From positions 62,001 to 126,000 of the forward strand of contig NZ_MPCX01000005.1 of the NCBI RefSeq assembly GCF_001874145.1: 64,000 nt of DNA, read 5' to 3'. Positions 62,309-64,000 of this stretch are shown in pieces. Both the position numbers and the translations under genes were made by a program. Source of the stretch: Lacinutrix sp. MedPE-SW (GTDB taxonomy: Bacteria; Bacteroidota; Bacteroidia; Flavobacteriales; Flavobacteriaceae). The notes under the pieces are model-generated. The model was not told the DNA's origin, ran no database searches, and worked only from the letters and a program-made list of their open reading frames with translations. How positions within the stretch are numbered: the stretch's first letter is position 1; every line of letters starts with the position of its first letter.

Positions 62309-64000
62309 TTATTTTTTATTGCGTTTTTGAGCTTGCTTTTGTTGCTCTGCCTGCTCCATCATTTCTTTCATACGTTTTTGAAAACGGTTTTCCTTTTTAG
62401 GCTTTGCTTTATTTGCTTGTATTCCTGCAAGGATTTTTTCTTCATCTAAAATAAAATTCTTGATTACTAATAAAATTCCAATACTAATTAAGTTTGAAAT
62501 AAAGTAGTATAAACTTAATCCTGATGCATAAGAATTAAAGAAAATAATCATCATTATTGGTGCAAAGTAAATCATGTACTTCATCATCTTAGCCATATCT
62601 GGCATACCCTCTTGCTGTGGTGCAGACATTTGTTGTTGTCCTGTTGTTAACTTCATATAGAAGAAAATTGCAATACCAGCTAAAATTGGAAATAAACTAA
62701 TATGATCACCATAAAATGGAATACTAAAACCATCAGGAAACTTGTAAATAGAATCGAATGATGATAAATCGTCTGCCCAAAGAAACTTCTTTTGTCTTAA
62801 TGCAAATGCTGTTGGAAAAAACATGAATAGTGCGTAAAACACTGGCATTTGTATTAAAGCTGGTAAACATCCTGCTAACGGACTTGCTCCTGCTTTATTT
62901 TGAAGCGCCATTGTTTCTTGTTGCGCTTTCATTTTATTGTCTTTATGCTTTTCGCGAATAGCATCTAACTCTGGTTTTAAAATTTTCATTTTCATTTGCG
63001 ACAAATACTGCTTGTACTGTACAAAAGACATAGATAATTTTATTAAAACCGTCATGACTATAATAGCTATACCATAAGGTAAAAACGAACTTAAAAAGCT
63101 AAATAATGGTACAAATAAGTATTTGTTAATCCAACCAAAAATTCCCCAACCAAATGGAATACTTTCTTCTAAGTTTTTATCGTATTTTTTTAATATTTTA
63201 CTATCTGTAGGACCATAATATAAACCTAAACTTTCGTTTATTTCGTTTCCATTTAAGGCTAATGCTGTTTTAGCAGAAAATTGCTTTGTAAATACGGTAT
63301 CTATTTCTTCATCTTCTACTAAATCTTTAGATGTTAGAGCTACAGATTTAAATTGCTTATCTGTTGTAAGTATAGAACTAAAAAAGTGCTGTCTAAACGA
63401 CATCCAATCCATATCTTCTTCTACCTCATCATCTTCACCACCTTGTGATAATTTATCTATTTTACCATCATCGTGCTGGTATGTTAAACGTGTGTAACGA
63501 TTCTCGTAAGAGATACTCTCGTCATGTCGATATGCTTTTTGTTCCCATTTTAAATTAACTTCTTGCGAGCTGTTAATTTCGCTACTTAAGCCTTGAGATT
63601 GAATTGTGAAATCAATCATATAATCATTTGGCTTAATAATGTATTTGTATTCTAAAAACTTAGTTTCTGAAACTTTTAGTTTCATAGAAACTATAGTATT
63701 CTCACCGTTTTTAGTTTTTGTTGGTTGAAAGTATAAGTCTTGTGTATTTAGAATACGACTATCTGTAGTACCAAAATTAATATTAAAACTTGCGTTTTTA
63801 TCTTTTACTAGGTATATAGGAAGCGAATCGTAATCTACAAACTTATTAAGTTTAACTTCTGCTAAATGCCCACCTTTATTAGAAAATTTTAATTGTAAAA
63901 CACCATTATCTACAACAGTTTCACCTTCTTGAGCGAAATAAGAAAATGCGCCTAATTTATTTTGAAGTGCTATTTTTCTTAACGAGTCTCCTTCTGTGGT
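62309..64000 (-). CDS. yidC: Membrane protein insertase YidC (5' end outside window)
   Basis: The frame is open to the right edge, giving 564 codons; the N-terminal membrane anchor lies beyond 64000. The first visible part is the periplasmic beta domain (LKFSNKGGHLAEVKLNKF, FQPTKTK), followed by the conserved insertase core: YGIAIIVMTVLIKLSMS, YKQYLSQMKMKILKPELDAI, SPLAGCLPALIQMPVFYALF and SGLSLYYFISNLISI. The C-terminal tail is Lys/Gln-rich (RFQKRMKEMMEQAEQQKQ). It inserts inner-membrane proteins with or without Sec. The ATG at 63685 is internal and not the start. Confidence 0.97.
   Translation of the reverse strand, partial: TTEGDSLRKIALQNKLGAFSYFAQEGETVVDNGVLQLKFSNKGGHLAEVKLNKFVDYDSLPIYLVKDKNASFNINFGTTDSRILNTQDLYFQPTKTKNGENTIVSMKLKVSETKFLEYKYIIKPNDYMIDFTIQSQGLSSEINSSQEVNLKWEQKAYRHDESISYENRYTRLTYQHDDGKIDKLSQGGEDDEVEEDMDWMSFRQHFFSSILTTDKQFKSVALTSKDLVEDEEIDTVFTKQFSAKTALALNGNEINESLGLYYGPTDSKILKKYDKNLEESIPFGWGIFGWINKYLFVPLFSFLSSFLPYGIAIIVMTVLIKLSMSFVQYKQYLSQMKMKILKPELDAIREKHKDNKMKAQQETMALQNKAGASPLAGCLPALIQMPVFYALFMFFPTAFALRQKKFLWADDLSSFDSIYKFPDGFSIPFYGDHISLFPILAGIAIFFYMKLTTGQQQMSAPQQEGMPDMAKMMKYMIYFAPIMMIIFFNSYASGLSLYYFISNLISIGILLVIKNFILDEEKILAGIQANKAKPKKENRFQKRMKEMMEQAEQQKQAQKRNKK

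Noticed and set aside
63686-64000. Treating ATG 63685 as the yidC start
   Set aside because: The frame continues open to the window edge and encodes the expected YidC periplasmic domain, so the real start is outside.
1-64000. CRISPR arrays, tRNA/rRNA genes, transposases, integrases, defence islands
   Set aside because: No direct-repeat array, no cloverleaf or rRNA-like stretch, and no recognisable mobile-element or defence protein was found; the intergenic gaps are all short.

Overview
The window comes from a low-GC member of the Bacteroidota, almost certainly family Flavobacteriaceae (Olleya/Lacinutrix/Psychroserpens-like; the genus cannot be fixed by eye). The evidence is: promoters of the Bacteroidota type (TAnnTTTG -7 box, sometimes with TTG about 19-20 bases upstream) and no strong Shine-Dalgarno sequences; frequent TTG/GTG starts; a very long SecA (1118 aa) without a C-terminal zinc motif; a PorV/PorQ-family protein; an Lnb-type (DUF4105) protein; and conserved gene neighbourhoods such as kdsD-tatC-AhpD-like-lptB. 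No rRNA, tRNA, CRISPR array, insertion sequence, prophage or attachment site was seen. No gene-free stretch reaches 300 bases; the longest are 44039-44304, 751-988 and 5802-6019.

Layout. 1-8280 is housekeeping and envelope biogenesis: recQ (partial, minus), the plus-strand unit kdsD-tatC-AhpD-like-lptB, the minus-strand unit pssA-terC-small membrane protein, then a PorV/PorQ-like protein and an Lnb-type protein on the plus strand. 8290-40196 is one uninterrupted minus-strand polysaccharide locus of 30 genes. It starts at a Wza-like lipoprotein (40196) and ends at a polyprenyl-phosphate sugar-phosphate transferase (8290). No gap inside it exceeds 46 bases, so it reads as a single operon. It encodes Wza and Wzc-like proteins, a UDP-sugar 4-epimerase, an ABC exporter (Wzm/Wzt, with a C-terminal sugar-binding-type domain on Wzt), 16 glycosyltransferases (8 GT2, 7 GT4-like, 1 other GT-B), three methyltransferases, a nonulosonic (sialic-type) acid set NeuB/NeuC/NeuA, a frameshifted acyltransferase and an O-antigen polymerase/ligase. 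No Wzx flippase is present. The stretch about 27.5-33.8 kb is visibly more AT-rich than its flanks, as expected for a horizontally exchanged variable core.

40301-48229 (plus) holds an ABC-F ATPase, a methyltransferase, a cobalamin adenosyltransferase, a DUF2795 protein, secA and a small membrane protein. 48275-51672 (minus) holds an M23 peptidase and a sigma / one-TM anti-sigma-like / surface-protein set; the surface protein carries a striking 19-residue Trp-anchored repeat. 51851-54919 (plus) holds a DUF2911 protein, meaB, a polyprenyl-phosphate GT2 and a double LAB_N membrane protein. 54903-60255 (minus) holds a PAP2 phosphatase, a small acidic protein, a MATE transporter, an alpha/beta hydrolase, a FabK/nitronate-monooxygenase-like enzyme and mnmA. 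The window closes with a two-domain fasciclin lipoprotein (plus), a YwqK/MORN-repeat protein and yidC (minus, 5' end outside the window).

How it fits together. The central locus makes a surface glycan: the priming transferase loads a lipid carrier, the glycosyltransferases extend it with sugars that include a CMP-activated nonulosonate and probably UDP-GalNAc-type residues, and methyl and acyl groups may be added. Wzm/Wzt export it and a WaaL/Wzy-like protein ligates or polymerises it, while Wza/Wzc suggest a capsule-type branch. Flanking genes supply the same envelope: KdsD (Kdo precursor), LptB (LPS transport), PssA (phospholipid), TatC, SecA and YidC (protein export and insertion) and Lnb (lipoprotein acylation). 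The locus is best read as a lineage-specific LPS/capsule cluster built from known families. I did not find a clearly new defence or mobile system. The strongest unexplained signals are the double A-tract frameshift, the (Tyr-Gly)8 kinase tail, the 19-residue repeat protein and the unassigned GT-B protein beside neuA.
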